Below are positions 18,283 through 27,190 of a stretch of DNA of 52,385 bases, in pieces. The notes under the pieces were generated by a model, which was not told where the DNA came from, did no database searches, and saw only the letters and a program-made list of their open reading frames with translations. Both the position numbers and the translations under genes were made by a program. Source of the stretch: Helicobacter cetorum (GTDB lineage Bacteria > Campylobacterota > Campylobacteria > Campylobacterales > DZAY01); NCBI GenBank assembly GCA_022729735.1, contig DZAY01000018.1:1-52385 (forward strand), read 5' to 3'. Positions within the stretch are counted from its first letter, which is position 1; each line of letters begins with the position of its first letter.

Positions 18283-19056
18283 ATGAGCTTAAAAAAATCA
18301 ATAGTACTTTTTGGAATAGTGGTTGCACCATTTTTATTTGCATCTGAACCACAACATAATGAGCATAAAGCTGAACATAAAGTTCATTGGGGATATGAAG
18401 GAGAAGCTACAAAATGGGATAAGTTAGATGCAGAGAATTTTATATGTTCAATGGGAAAAAGACAATCACCAGTAGATATAGAGAGTTCAAAAACAAAAAA
18501 ATTATCTCTTCAATCAATATTTTTTGATTATAAACCAACCAATTTAGAAATAGTAAATAATGGGCATACAATTCAAATAAATGTGTCAAATGGAAGTATG
18601 GCTTTAATCGGTGGAAAAGAGTATAAATTACTACAATTTCATTTTCATGCACCAAGTGAGCATACAGTTGATAGTAAATCATATCCGATGGAAGCACATT
18701 TAGTGCATAAAGCAGAAGATGGAGAGTTGGCTGTAATTGGTGTTTTTATGGATTTAAAAGAGCATAGTGAGTTTTTTGAAACAATATTTGCTAATATGCC
18801 AAAAGAAGCTAATAAAACTTTTAAAAGTGATAGTTTAAAAATTGATGTAACAGATATTCTACCAAATGATAGAAAATTTTATCACTACATAGGCTCACTT
18901 ACAACACCTCCTTGCACACAGATTGTAGAGTGGTATGTGATGAAAACTCCTGTATATATGTCGCAAAAACAGTTTAAATCATTTGAAGCAATATACAAAA
19001 ATAATGCAAGACCTATTCAACCACTATTTGAGAGAGCTGTAATAGAACAACAATAA
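18283..19056 (+). CDS. Alpha-type carbonic anhydrase, secreted
   Basis: Zinc enzyme of 257 residues that interconverts CO2 and bicarbonate, exported to the periplasm. A signal peptide covers about 1-19 (KKSIVLFGIVVAPFLFASE). RQSPVDIE and the zinc ligands in QFHFHAPSEH and AHLVHK are the alpha-class signature, and GSLTTPPCTQIVEWYV is the conserved C-terminal stretch. The start at 18283 has AAAGGA at a suitable distance; an in-frame ATG at 18253 would place ten extra residues before the signal and overlaps the -10 box. The gene is monocistronic, bounded by a strong terminator at 19051-19079. Role in inorganic carbon supply or pH handling is inferred. Confidence 0.93.
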   Translation: MSLKKSIVLFGIVVAPFLFASEPQHNEHKAEHKVHWGYEGEATKWDKLDAENFICSMGKRQSPVDIESSKTKKLSLQSIFFDYKPTNLEIVNNGHTIQINVSNGSMALIGGKEYKLLQFHFHAPSEHTVDSKSYPMEAHLVHKAEDGELAVIGVFMDLKEHSEFFETIFANMPKEANKTFKSDSLKIDVTDILPNDRKFYHYIGSLTTPPCTQIVEWYVMKTPVYMSQKQFKSFEAIYKNNARPIQPLFERAVIEQQ

Positions 19057-19079
19057 GAGATAAATCTCTTGTTGTTTTT
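19051..19079 (+). terminator. Rho-independent terminator of the carbonic anhydrase gene
   Basis: CAATAAGAGAT (19051-19061) pairs with ATCTCTTGTTG (19064-19074) in an 11-bp stem with one wobble and a two-base loop, followed by a run of T. The TAA stop (19054-19056) is inside the left arm. Confidence 0.8.
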
Positions 19080-19099
19080 GAATAAATTTTAACCTTTAT

Positions 19100-19116
19100 A
19101 AAGTTATAATAACTTT
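19100..19116 (+). promoter_or_regulatory. Palindrome containing a -10 box upstream of rfbA
   Basis: AAAGTTAT and ATAACTTT flank a single central A, and a perfect TATAAT (19105-19110) lies inside the palindrome. It is 28 bases before the rfbA start and follows the previous terminator, so it is the likely promoter of the glycan locus. Whether the symmetry is used by a regulator is unknown. Confidence 0.4.
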
Positions 19117-19143
19117 TTAAAAACTCCAATTAGGTTTATTACA

Positions 19144-20016
19144 ATGAAAGGCATTATTTTAGCTGGTGGAAGTGGAACGAGGCTTTATCCAGTTACAAAA
19201 AATATAAGCAAACAGTTACTTCCAATTTATGATAAACCAATGATATATTATCCTTTGTCTATTTTGATGTTGGCTGGAATTAGAGATATTTTAATTATTT
19301 CAACACCTAAAGATTTGAGTAAATTTATAGAACTTTTTGGTGATGGAAAACAGTTTGGAATTAATTTAAGCTATAAAGAGCAATCAAATCCAAATGGTAT
19401 AGCAGAAGCTTTTATAATAGGTGAAGATTTTATAAAGAGTGATAATGTAGCTCTTATCTTGGGTGATAATATATTTTATGGCCATGGACTTGTGCCAAAA
19501 TTAAAAAACTGTATCAATAAAAAAACAGGTGCAACAATTTTTGGTTATCAAGTAAAAGACCCGCATAGGTTTGGTGTTGTAGAATTTGATAAAAACTTAA
19601 ATGTAATATCAATTGAAGAAAAACCAATCAAACCAAAATCAAATTTTGCTGTAACTGGACTATATTTTTATGATAACAGTGTAGTAAAGTTTGCAAAAAC
19701 TCTTAAGCCATCAAATAGAGGCGAGTTGGAAATTACAGACATAAATAACTTATATTTAAAAGATAATAATTTAACCGTGGAATTGCTTGGTCGTGGATTT
19801 GCTTGGCTTGATACAGGAACACATGATAGTTTATTGGAAGCAAGTCAATTTGTTCAAACAATTGAACATCGTCAAGGATATAAGGTAGCTTGTATTGAAG
19901 AGATAGCTTATAATAATAAATGGATTGATGAAAATATGTTAATTGAACTTGCAAAACCGTTATTAAAAACAGACTATGGCAAATATTTAATGGATTTATT
20001 AAATAATGATATTTAA
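19144..20016 (+). CDS. rfbA: Glucose-1-phosphate thymidylyltransferase RfbA/RmlA
   Basis: Makes dTDP-glucose from dTTP and glucose-1-phosphate, the entry to dTDP-rhamnose and related deoxysugars. Length 290 is standard. The N-terminal nucleotide loop [28 protein letters not shown] and [11 protein letters not shown] are intact, as is the [20 protein letters not shown] segment. The companion rfbB, rfbC and rfbD genes are not in the window. Its 3' end overlaps by 11 bases the start of a disrupted MBOAT gene. Confidence 0.96.
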   Translation: MKGIILAGGSGTRLYPVTKNISKQLLPIYDKPMIYYPLSILMLAGIRDILIISTPKDLSKFIELFGDGKQFGINLSYKEQSNPNGIAEAFIIGEDFIKSDNVALILGDNIFYGHGLVPKLKNCINKKTGATIFGYQVKDPHRFGVVEFDKNLNVISIEEKPIKPKSNFAVTGLYFYDNSVVKFAKTLKPSNRGELEITDINNLYLKDNNLTVELLGRGFAWLDTGTHDSLLEASQFVQTIEHRQGYKVACIEEIAYNNKWIDENMLIELAKPLLKTDYGKYLMDLLNNDI

Positions 20017-20223
20017 CTCTTATGAATTTATATTTGTATTTTTACCACTAATATAAATCGAAAAAAACTTGAAAAATTAAATCAATTAATTCAAGACAAA
20101 ACTCAATTTTTTGATTTTAGAGAAGATAATATAATAAAAGATTACCATAACTTTTATGATGGTTCTCATGCAAATCCAAAAATTTCAAAGTATATTTTGG
20201 ATACAATTTTAAAAAATAAATAG
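20006..20223 (+). pseudogene. Deletion scar: MBOAT O-acyltransferase start joined to an SGNH-like tail
   Basis: An ATG at 20006 opens a 16-codon frame, [16 protein letters not shown], ended by TAA at 20054-20056. This is the characteristic N-terminus of AlgI-like membrane-bound O-acyltransferases (normally about 450-500 residues). In another frame, open from 20026, the DNA encodes about 60 residues ending HNFYDGSHANPKISKYIL and a short tail, stop TAG at 20221-20223. The D-G-S-H pattern near the C-terminus matches the last block (DxxH) of SGNH hydrolase-type acetyl-transfer partners often encoded beside MBOAT genes. The simplest reading is that an internal deletion of an MBOAT-SGNH pair fused its two ends near 20045-20056. 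MBOAT recognition is firm; the SGNH identity is likely but less certain. Confidence 0.65.
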
Positions 20224-20241
20224 TTATTATTAGGTAGTTTT

Positions 20242-21177
20242 ATGAAGATAGCTGTATTAATTCCATGTTATAACGAAGAGATAACAATAAAAAAAGTTAT
20301 AAATGATTTTCAAAGAGAGTTACCTGAAGCAAAAATTTATGTTTATGATAATAATTCCACTGATAATACATATTTAATTGCAAAATCTGAAGGTGCAATT
20401 GTAATTAAAGAGTATAATCAAGGCAAAGGTAATGTTGTTAGAAGTCAGTTTAGAGATATTGATGCTGATGTTTATGTAATGATAGATGGTGATGATACAT
20501 ATCCAAGTGAGCATATAAAAGATTTGATAAAGCCAATTATTAGTGGTGAAGCTGATATGGTTGTGGGTGATAGGCATAGTAATGGTAGATATGAGAGTGA
20601 AAATAAAAGACCTCTTCATAATTTTGGAAATCAGCTTGTAAAAAATTTGATTAATAGATTATTTAATTCTAATCTTAAAGATATTATGAGTGGTTACAGA
20701 GTTTTTAATAAAAAATTTGTAAAAAATTTTCCAGTTTTAAGTAGTGGTTTTAGTATAGAGACAGAAATGACTCTATTTGCACTTGATAAAAAATTTTTAA
20801 TCAAAGAGATACCTATCAATTATAGAGATAGACCAGAAGGAAGTTTTTCAAAATTAAATACATTTAGTGATGGTATGAGAGTTTTAAAAACTATTCTTTG
20901 GGTATTTAAAGATTATAAACCACTATCTTTTTTCTCACTATTTTCATTACTATTTTTTATATTAGGACTGTTAGTTGGATTACCAGTTATATTTGAATTT
21001 ATGGAAACAGGTTTGGTTAGCAAAGTTCCATCAGCAATACTTTCAAGTGGTTTAATGATAATATCTATTACTTCACTATTTAGTGGTTTTATACTCGATA
21101 CAATCGTAAAACATCACAAAGAGAGCTATGAAATACTTTTGAGTCGTTGGGTAGAACAAAATCGAGATAAAAAATGA
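20242..21177 (+). CDS. GT2 glycosyltransferase with two C-terminal membrane helices
   Basis: Probable polyprenyl-phosphate glycosyltransferase, 311 residues, transferring a sugar from a nucleotide donor to a lipid carrier at the inner membrane. The GT-A fold starts with VLIPCYNEEITIKKVI. The metal-binding DGDD is at 82-85, followed by MVVGDRHSNGRYE and MSGYRVFNKKF. Two membrane segments (about 228-251 and 265-290) anchor the C-terminus, as in DPM1-like or GtrB-like enzymes. The following GT39-like gene overlaps by 4 bases (ATGA), so this enzyme probably makes the lipid-phosphate sugar used by that protein. Sugar specificity cannot be read. Confidence 0.88.
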   Translation: MKIAVLIPCYNEEITIKKVINDFQRELPEAKIYVYDNNSTDNTYLIAKSEGAIVIKEYNQGKGNVVRSQFRDIDADVYVMIDGDDTYPSEHIKDLIKPIISGEADMVVGDRHSNGRYESENKRPLHNFGNQLVKNLINRLFNSNLKDIMSGYRVFNKKFVKNFPVLSSGFSIETEMTLFALDKKFLIKEIPINYRDRPEGSFSKLNTFSDGMRVLKTILWVFKDYKPLSFFSLFSLLFFILGLLVGLPVIFEFMETGLVSKVPSAILSSGLMIISITSLFSGFILDTIVKHHKESYEILLSRWVEQNRDKK

Positions 21178-22403
21178 TTTTAGAAAATAGATATAAAATA
21201 GTTGCAATTATTGCATTTATAGCATATACACTATTTAACTTTTTTTATTTAAGACTTGAGACATATTTTGGTGGTGATGATGAGCGATTTATAAGAGAAG
21301 CTATTACTTTAGTTGAAATAGGTCAATTTAAAGTTGGAGAAGATAGAGCTTGGGAAATGCCATTAACTGCTCTAATTTATGCTTTTTTTTACTCTATTTT
21401 TGAAACTAAAGAGAGTTTAATAGTTTTAGTTAGATTATTTCAATCGATACTTTTAATATTGAGTGCTTTTTTAATTTCAAAAATTTCAATTAAAATTTTC
21501 AAGAATGAATTAAGTGCATTTTTAGCATTTTTAGTAACTCTATTTTATCCATATTTAGTTTTTTATCAAGGTATGCTTTTAAGTGAAATGATATTTATAT
21601 TCTTATTAATTGGCTCTTTTTACTTTTTATACTCTTGGTTTAAAGATGATTTCAAGTTCAATAAAAACTTTTTTTTAACAATGCTATTTTTAACTCTTTC
21701 AATATATACCAAAGGAACATTATCACTTTTACCTCCATTTTTAGTTGCTGGGTTTTGTTTTATTAACAGATTTAACTTTATAGATGCGATTAAAATTTTT
21801 ATATTTTCTACTCTTTTATATTCACTTTTTTTATCTCCTTGGTGGATTAGAAACTACATAATTTTTGAAAAATTTGTCCCTTTTACTACAAGTAGTGGTG
21901 TTGTTTTATATGTTGGTAATAATAGTGGAAATTTAAATGGTGGTTGTGATGTTACTAAAGATGTTGAATTTGAAATATATAATAAAATTGCTAAAACAGA
22001 CGATGAATTAGAGAGAAGTAATTTATATAAATTAGAAGCTATTAAATTTATAAAAGATGATTTTAATAGGTTTTTAGAATTAGCACTATTAAAATTTCAA
22101 AGATTTTATGCAATTATTCCAAATGCTGATGGATTTAATCAAGGTCTTTATAAATGGGCTTCAATTTTTAGTTATGGATTAATATTTCCACTATTTTTAG
22201 TATCAATTATATATTTTTACAAAATATATAAATCTTTAAGTGCTATCTTAATTCTATTTGCATATTTTACACTTCTACATATGGTTTTTATATCTTCTCT
22301 TAGATATAGACTTCCATTAGAGCCTTTTATGATACTTTTATCAACTGCATTTATTGGAGATTTAAAAAATAGATTAGATAGGAGAAAAAATGGAAACTAT
22401 TAA
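21174..22403 (+). CDS. GT39/ArnT-like membrane glycosyltransferase
   Basis: Polytopic membrane protein of 409 residues with about nine to eleven hydrophobic segments. The first outer loop holds GGDDERFIREA (D35, D36), the acidic motif expected of GT-C enzymes that use polyprenyl-phosphate sugars (PMT, ArnT family). A soluble loop is present between about 225 and 290, and the C-terminus is charged. It overlaps the GT2 gene upstream and the methyltransferase downstream (14 bases), consistent with one operon. Acceptor may be a lipid-linked glycan or a protein; not determinable here. Confidence 0.72.
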   Translation: MILENRYKIVAIIAFIAYTLFNFFYLRLETYFGGDDERFIREAITLVEIGQFKVGEDRAWEMPLTALIYAFFYSIFETKESLIVLVRLFQSILLILSAFLISKISIKIFKNELSAFLAFLVTLFYPYLVFYQGMLLSEMIFIFLLIGSFYFLYSWFKDDFKFNKNFFLTMLFLTLSIYTKGTLSLLPPFLVAGFCFINRFNFIDAIKIFIFSTLLYSLFLSPWWIRNYIIFEKFVPFTTSSGVVLYVGNNSGNLNGGCDVTKDVEFEIYNKIAKTDDELERSNLYKLEAIKFIKDDFNRFLELALLKFQRFYAIIPNADGFNQGLYKWASIFSYGLIFPLFLVSIIYFYKIYKSLSAILILFAYFTLLHMVFISSLRYRLPLEPFMILLSTAFIGDLKNRLDRRKNGNY

Positions 22404-23040
22404 AATTGATAGAGATATTTTAATAAATATTACTGATATAAATAATGAGAGAAATATATATGTCCATCCAAATTTTTTAGCAAGAGATATTTTTTGGCAA
22501 AGATTAATTTATGCTTTTAAATATGTGAAAAAATATACGACTTCTGATATGAGTGTTTTAGATTTTGGTGGTGGAAGTGGAGTTTTTGCTAAATCACTAA
22601 GTAATTATTTTAAAGAGTTATCAATTATAGATTTAGATTTAGAAGATGCAAAAAGTATTGCAAAATATTTTAATATTTCAAATATAAATTTTATAACTGA
22701 AGACATTAATAAATTTAGCTCAAACAATCAGTTTGATTTTATTATTGCAACAGATGTATTAGAACATTTTGAAAATTTAGATATACCATTAAACTTTTTT
22801 AATAAATTTCTTAAAAAAAATGGTTTATTACTTGTAACTTTACCCACTGAAAACTGGATATATGAACTTGGCAGAAAAATAGTAAATAAAGATAAACCAA
22901 AAGACCATTATCATACATCTAAACATGTTGTTAATTTTTTATTAAAAAATGGTTTTACAATTTTAGAAAAATGTTTTGTTCCTAAATATATTTTAGAAAT
23001 ACCACTCTTTGAAGTTGTTATATTAGAAAAAAAAGCTTAA
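22390..23040 (+). CDS. Class I SAM-dependent methyltransferase
   Basis: A 216-residue protein with SAM-binding motif I VLDFGGGSGVFA (about 56-67), the acidic end of strand 2 in IIDLDLED, and DFIIATDVLEHF (motif post I/II) typical of the Methyltransf_11/UbiE-like group. It lies inside the glycan locus, overlapping the preceding gene by 14 bases and 3 bases before the next. A sugar or lipid-linked glycan methylation is the natural guess from context, but the fold alone gives no substrate. Confidence 0.8.
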   Translation: METIKIDRDILINITDINNERNIYVHPNFLARDIFWQRLIYAFKYVKKYTTSDMSVLDFGGGSGVFAKSLSNYFKELSIIDLDLEDAKSIAKYFNISNINFITEDINKFSSNNQFDFIIATDVLEHFENLDIPLNFFNKFLKKNGLLLVTLPTENWIYELGRKIVNKDKPKDHYHTSKHVVNFLLKNGFTILEKCFVPKYILEIPLFEVVILEKKA

Positions 23041-23043
23041 TAT

Positions 23044-23976
23044 ATGTCTTTATTAAAACTAATAATTAAAATAGTAATTGTTGCAATAGCATTTTATTAT
23101 ATATTACATGGATTAGATTTTGCAACTCTTATAGACTCTTTTTTAAACTACTCATTTCTTTCAATTATACTCTCAACAATAGTTGTTATTATATCAGTCT
23201 TTTTAGCATCATATAGACTTAAGTTTATATCAAAACATATTTTAAGTTTTAAAGCTTCAAATGAAGCTACATGGTTATGTCTTGGAATAAATAATATAAC
23301 TCCTGCAAAACTTGGAGAGATAGCAAAAACTTTTTATCTCAAAAAATTTTATAACTATCCAATAAGTAAATCTATGCCTTTAATGATTATTGAAAGACTG
23401 TTTGATGTATTTATTTTGGCAATCTTAATTTTAATTCTCTCATACTATATTAAACTTTCAAATATTGAAATACTATTTGTTATTTCTTTTATTTTATTTA
23501 CAATTTTTATATCAATTTTATTGAAACCTAAAATATTTTTGAAACTTATTTTAAACTATTCTCCAACAAAAAGTAAAAAATTTTTATCGAATTCTTTAAA
23601 AACAGTTGCAAGAGTTACGAAATTTGAGTGGTTTTTTATGCTAATTTTTACAATTATTATGTGGTTTTCATACTATATGACTGTTGTTATATTTGAAAAA
23701 TTTGGAACAAATTTTAATTTAACATATTTTCAACTATTGGTTGTTTTAGCAATGAGTTCAATTGGTATGGCAATTCCTTCTACTCCTGGTGGAGTTGGAG
23801 TATATGAAGCTGGAGTTGTATTTGCACTAACATATTTTGGTATTAATAAAGAAGATGCTCTTAGTTTTGCTATAATTTCCCACTCAATTCAGTATATTTC
23901 TACAACTATTGTTGCAGTTATTATTATTTTAAAAAGAGATTTCAACTTTAAAAGGATAAATTTTGGAAAAGCTTAG
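23044..23976 (+). CDS. Flippase-like / lysylphosphatidylglycerol-synthase-type membrane protein
   Basis: Polytopic protein of 310 residues with about eight helices belonging to the AglD/MprF N-terminal-like (UPF0104) family. Family landmarks are LGINNITPAKLGEIAK (about 79-94) and IPSTPGGVGVYEAG (about 240-255). Members occur in glycan loci and are thought to move or process lipid-linked substrates. No dedicated PglK-type ABC flippase is nearby, so this protein may act at that step, which is inference. Its 3' end overlaps pglB by 14 bases. Confidence 0.82.
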   Translation: MSLLKLIIKIVIVAIAFYYILHGLDFATLIDSFLNYSFLSIILSTIVVIISVFLASYRLKFISKHILSFKASNEATWLCLGINNITPAKLGEIAKTFYLKKFYNYPISKSMPLMIIERLFDVFILAILILILSYYIKLSNIEILFVISFILFTIFISILLKPKIFLKLILNYSPTKSKKFLSNSLKTVARVTKFEWFFMLIFTIIMWFSYYMTVVIFEKFGTNFNLTYFQLLVVLAMSSIGMAIPSTPGGVGVYEAGVVFALTYFGINKEDALSFAIISHSIQYISTTIVAVIIILKRDFNFKRINFGKA

Positions 23977-26122
23977 GTCATATCTCAATTTAGAAAAAGA
24001 GCAGTTATCTATTACCAAATTTTTGGTTTTAGTATTAATTGCTTACTCTTTTTCGGTTGCTATTAGGTTTATTTGGATATACCAATTTAGTGGTGAAGCA
24101 GAGTTTTATTGGAATAATCAAATAATGATTAATACTAATGATGGATACTTTTTTGCCGAAGGTGCAAGAGATATAATTAGAGGAGAAAAGCACTATATAT
24201 CTTCACCAACAGAAGAGCCAATTTCTGTATTGAGTGCATTTTTATATAAAATTTTACCAATTAGTTTTGAAAGTTTAATTTTATATATGCCAACATTTTT
24301 AGGCTCACTACTTGTTATTCCTATTATGCTTTTAGGAAGAGTTTTAAAGTTAGAGTTAGCTGGATTTATTGGAGCGATGCTTGGTGGTATTGCTTGGAGT
24401 TATTATAATAGAACAATGACTGGCTATTATGATACAGATATATTTGTTGTTACACTCCCTGCTATGTTTGTAGTTCTAACAATTATTGGAATTATTAAAA
24501 AAGATATAAAATATCTACTATTAGCTCCACTTTTTGCCACTTTATCAATTAATTGGCATAATGGTGGTTATCAAATAGCAAATGGTGTTTTAGTGGCTAC
24601 ACTTATTTATACGATAATTTTTGAGAGAAAAAGCATATTTAACTATCTATTAATTGCATTTTTTACAATTGGTCTTTTAAATCTTGCACTTTTACCAAAG
24701 CTTGGAATTTTGATTGTTGCATTTGCCATATATTTTGTAATTAAAGATAAAATTCCACAAAAAGCATTGATAGCTTTTATTGCTATTTTATTTGCTATTT
24801 ATCTATTTTTTGGTGGTTTTGCTTGGATTATGTCTATATTAAGTAATGCTTATATTATTCGGGCTTTAAATGCTGATGAATTAAATATGAGTTTAAGATT
24901 TTATGATGTAGTTGGCACAGTTAGAGAAGCTGGAAATATACCATTTGATATGTTTGCAAATAGAATTAGTGGCTCAATTTGGGTATTTATTATATCAGTA
25001 GTTGGATATGGAATGCTTTTAGTAAGATATCCTGTGTTAATTATTACATTGCCAATGGTTGGACTTGGATTTTTTGCACTCAAAGGTGGGCTTAGATTTA
25101 CTGTATTTGCAGTTCCATTTATAGCTTTAGGAACTGGATTTTTCATATTTTTTATTGCTAAATATATACAAAATATTTTTAGTGAAAAAGTTAGAGAGTA
25201 TGGAAATTATGGTATTGGTTTTGTTGGTATGGTTTTAGTTTTATATCCAAATGTAGCTCATGTTGTGGATTATAAAGTTCCTGTTGTATTTACAAAAAGT
25301 GAAGTAGCAGTTTTGGATAAATTAAAAAGTGTTGCGAAAAGAGATGATTATGTTGTTACTTGGTGGGATTACGGGTATCCAATTAGATACTATTCTGATG
25401 TAAATACACTAATTGATGGTGGAAAACATGATGGTGGTTCAAACTTTGCTCCAAGTTTTGTATTAACAAATAATCAAATTGCTGGTGCAAATTTAGCAAG
25501 ACTTGATGTGGAGTATGAACAAAAATTTAAAAAAGAGAATATTCTTCCTCAAGATAAATTATTAAAAATGGTAAAAGAGCATGGATTTAATGATATAAAT
25601 AGTTTTTTTAATGATATAAATTCTAAAGATTTTCAACCAAAATTGGATAAAACAGTAGATGTTTTTCTATTTTTACCATTTAAAATGTTAGAAATTTTCC
25701 CAACAGTAGCACTATTTAGTAATATAGATTTAACAACTGGTGCTCAAAAATTCAATCCATTTTTCTATTTATCTCAAGGTTTTGCAGATAGAGGAGAGTA
25801 TATAGATTTAGGTGGTGGTATTGCTATATTTAAGCAAGGTGGAACTATTCAATTAGGTCAGCAAAAACTTCAATTAAATAGTTTTATAACAACAGCATAT
25901 AATCCAAAAACTGGGGAACTTCAAAAAAATGTGCAAACAATAAATCCACAATCTCCAATTAGTGTGATTTATATGCAAAGTTATAATAAATTTTTAGTTG
26001 TAGATAACTATTTTCTAAATTCAACATTTATTCAACTATTTGTATTAGAAAATTTTGACAAAGATTTATATGAACCTGTAATTTTTAGCCCTCTTATTAA
26101 GGTTTATAAATTAAAAAGATAA
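23963..26122 (+). CDS. pglB: Oligosaccharyltransferase PglB (STT3 family)
   Basis: Transfers lipid-linked glycans to asparagine in periplasmic proteins. The 719-residue protein has an N-terminal membrane half of about 13 helices and a C-terminal periplasmic half. Catalytic signatures are D60 in NTNDGYFFAEGARD, TVRE at 319-322 (external loop 5 glutamate E322), the WWDYG sequon-binding motif at 467-471 and MLEI in FKMLEIFPTV, the MI motif of Campylobacter-type PglB. The start is TTG at 23963 after AAAGGA. It closes a locus of glycosyltransferases rather than sitting in a C. jejuni-type pgl heptasaccharide cluster, so the glycan is probably different. Function of the family is well established. 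Confidence 0.95.
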   Translation: MEKLRSYLNLEKEQLSITKFLVLVLIAYSFSVAIRFIWIYQFSGEAEFYWNNQIMINTNDGYFFAEGARDIIRGEKHYISSPTEEPISVLSAFLYKILPISFESLILYMPTFLGSLLVIPIMLLGRVLKLELAGFIGAMLGGIAWSYYNRTMTGYYDTDIFVVTLPAMFVVLTIIGIIKKDIKYLLLAPLFATLSINWHNGGYQIANGVLVATLIYTIIFERKSIFNYLLIAFFTIGLLNLALLPKLGILIVAFAIYFVIKDKIPQKALIAFIAILFAIYLFFGGFAWIMSILSNAYIIRALNADELNMSLRFYDVVGTVREAGNIPFDMFANRISGSIWVFIISVVGYGMLLVRYPVLIITLPMVGLGFFALKGGLRFTVFAVPFIALGTGFFIFFIAKYIQNIFSEKVREYGNYGIGFVGMVLVLYPNVAHVVDYKVPVVFTKSEVAVLDKLKSVAKRDDYVVTWWDYGYPIRYYSDVNTLIDGGKHDGGSNFAPSFVLTNNQIAGANLARLDVEYEQKFKKENILPQDKLLKMVKEHGFNDINSFFNDINSKDFQPKLDKTVDVFLFLPFKMLEIFPTVALFSNIDLTTGAQKFNPFFYLSQGFADRGEYIDLGGGIAIFKQGGTIQLGQQKLQLNSFITTAYNPKTGELQKNVQTINPQSPISVIYMQSYNKFLVVDNYFLNSTFIQLFVLENFDKDLYEPVIFSPLIKVYKLKR

Positions 26123-26170
26123 GTTTGTTTAAAAATTCCGATTTTATTGCAACAAAGCAAGGATTAAATA

Positions 26171-27124
26171 ATGAAATTAAGTAAAATAGCTTCTATTTTA
26201 AATATAGAGTATAGTGGTGTTGATTTAGAGGTAGAATCTTTAAATACTATAAAAAATGCTTCTTCTAAAGAGATGACATTTTTAGATAATCCAAAATATA
26301 TATATGATTTGCAATATTGCAAAGCTTGTGCAATTTTGATTAAAAAAGAGTTTGTTCATCTATTGCCAAATGGTGTAATTGCATTAATAACTGATGAGCC
26401 ATACTTGATGTTGGCTCAAATTAGTGAATATTTTGCAAAAAATCTATTTGAAAGATTTGGAGCAGAGCCAGAAGTTGGTGATAACTGCTCTATTATGCCT
26501 AACTCATATTTAGGAAGAGATGTTGTAATTAGTGATAATGTAACAATTTTTGCAGGAAGTTATATTGGTGATAGTGTAAAAATTGGTAAAAATACAATAA
26601 TATATCCAAATGTAACAATTTATAGAGATTGTATAATTGGTGAGAATTGTATAATTCATGCTGGTGCTGTAATTGGTAGTGATGGTTTTGGTTTTGCACA
26701 TACAAGAGATGGAAAACATCTTAAAATTCACCATTTTGGAAATGTAATTATTGAAAATAGTGTTGAAATTGGTGCAAACACCACAATTGATAAAGCTGTT
26801 TTTGGTAGCACAATTATAAAAAGTGGTACGAAAATAGATAACTTAGTTCAAATTGGACATAATACTGTAATGGGTGAAAATTGCATTATAGTTTCTCAAA
26901 CAGGCATATCTGGCTCAACAGTGCTTGGTCGTAATGTGATAATGGGAGGGCAAAGTGCAACTGCTGGACATCTTAAAATAGGTGATTTTGCGATTGTTGC
27001 TGCAAGAGGTGGGGTTAGTAAATCAATTGATGGAAAAAAGACATACTCTGGTTTTCCTTTGATTGAACATAAACAGTGGTTAAGACTTCAAGCAAAAGTT
27101 GCAAGATTATTAAAAGAAAATTGA
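26171..27124 (+). CDS. lpxD: UDP-3-O-acylglucosamine N-acyltransferase LpxD
   Basis: Third step of lipid A synthesis, adding the N-linked hydroxyacyl chain from acyl-ACP. The 317-residue protein has an N-terminal uridine-binding domain (about 1-100) and a left-handed beta helix of hexapeptide repeats (about 103-290). The catalytic histidine is H230 in QIGHN, and the [18 protein letters not shown] stretch is typical. It lies 48 bases after pglB and is either the end of that operon or separate. No lpxA or fabZ neighbours are seen. Confidence 0.96.
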   Translation: MKLSKIASILNIEYSGVDLEVESLNTIKNASSKEMTFLDNPKYIYDLQYCKACAILIKKEFVHLLPNGVIALITDEPYLMLAQISEYFAKNLFERFGAEPEVGDNCSIMPNSYLGRDVVISDNVTIFAGSYIGDSVKIGKNTIIYPNVTIYRDCIIGENCIIHAGAVIGSDGFGFAHTRDGKHLKIHHFGNVIIENSVEIGANTTIDKAVFGSTIIKSGTKIDNLVQIGHNTVMGENCIIVSQTGISGSTVLGRNVIMGGQSATAGHLKIGDFAIVAARGGVSKSIDGKKTYSGFPLIEHKQWLRLQAKVARLLKEN

Positions 27125-27190
27125 TAAAATTTTAAAATCTTTGGAATTTTTTATGCAATATAGTTAAAAAAAGCATTAAAGGTTCCAACT

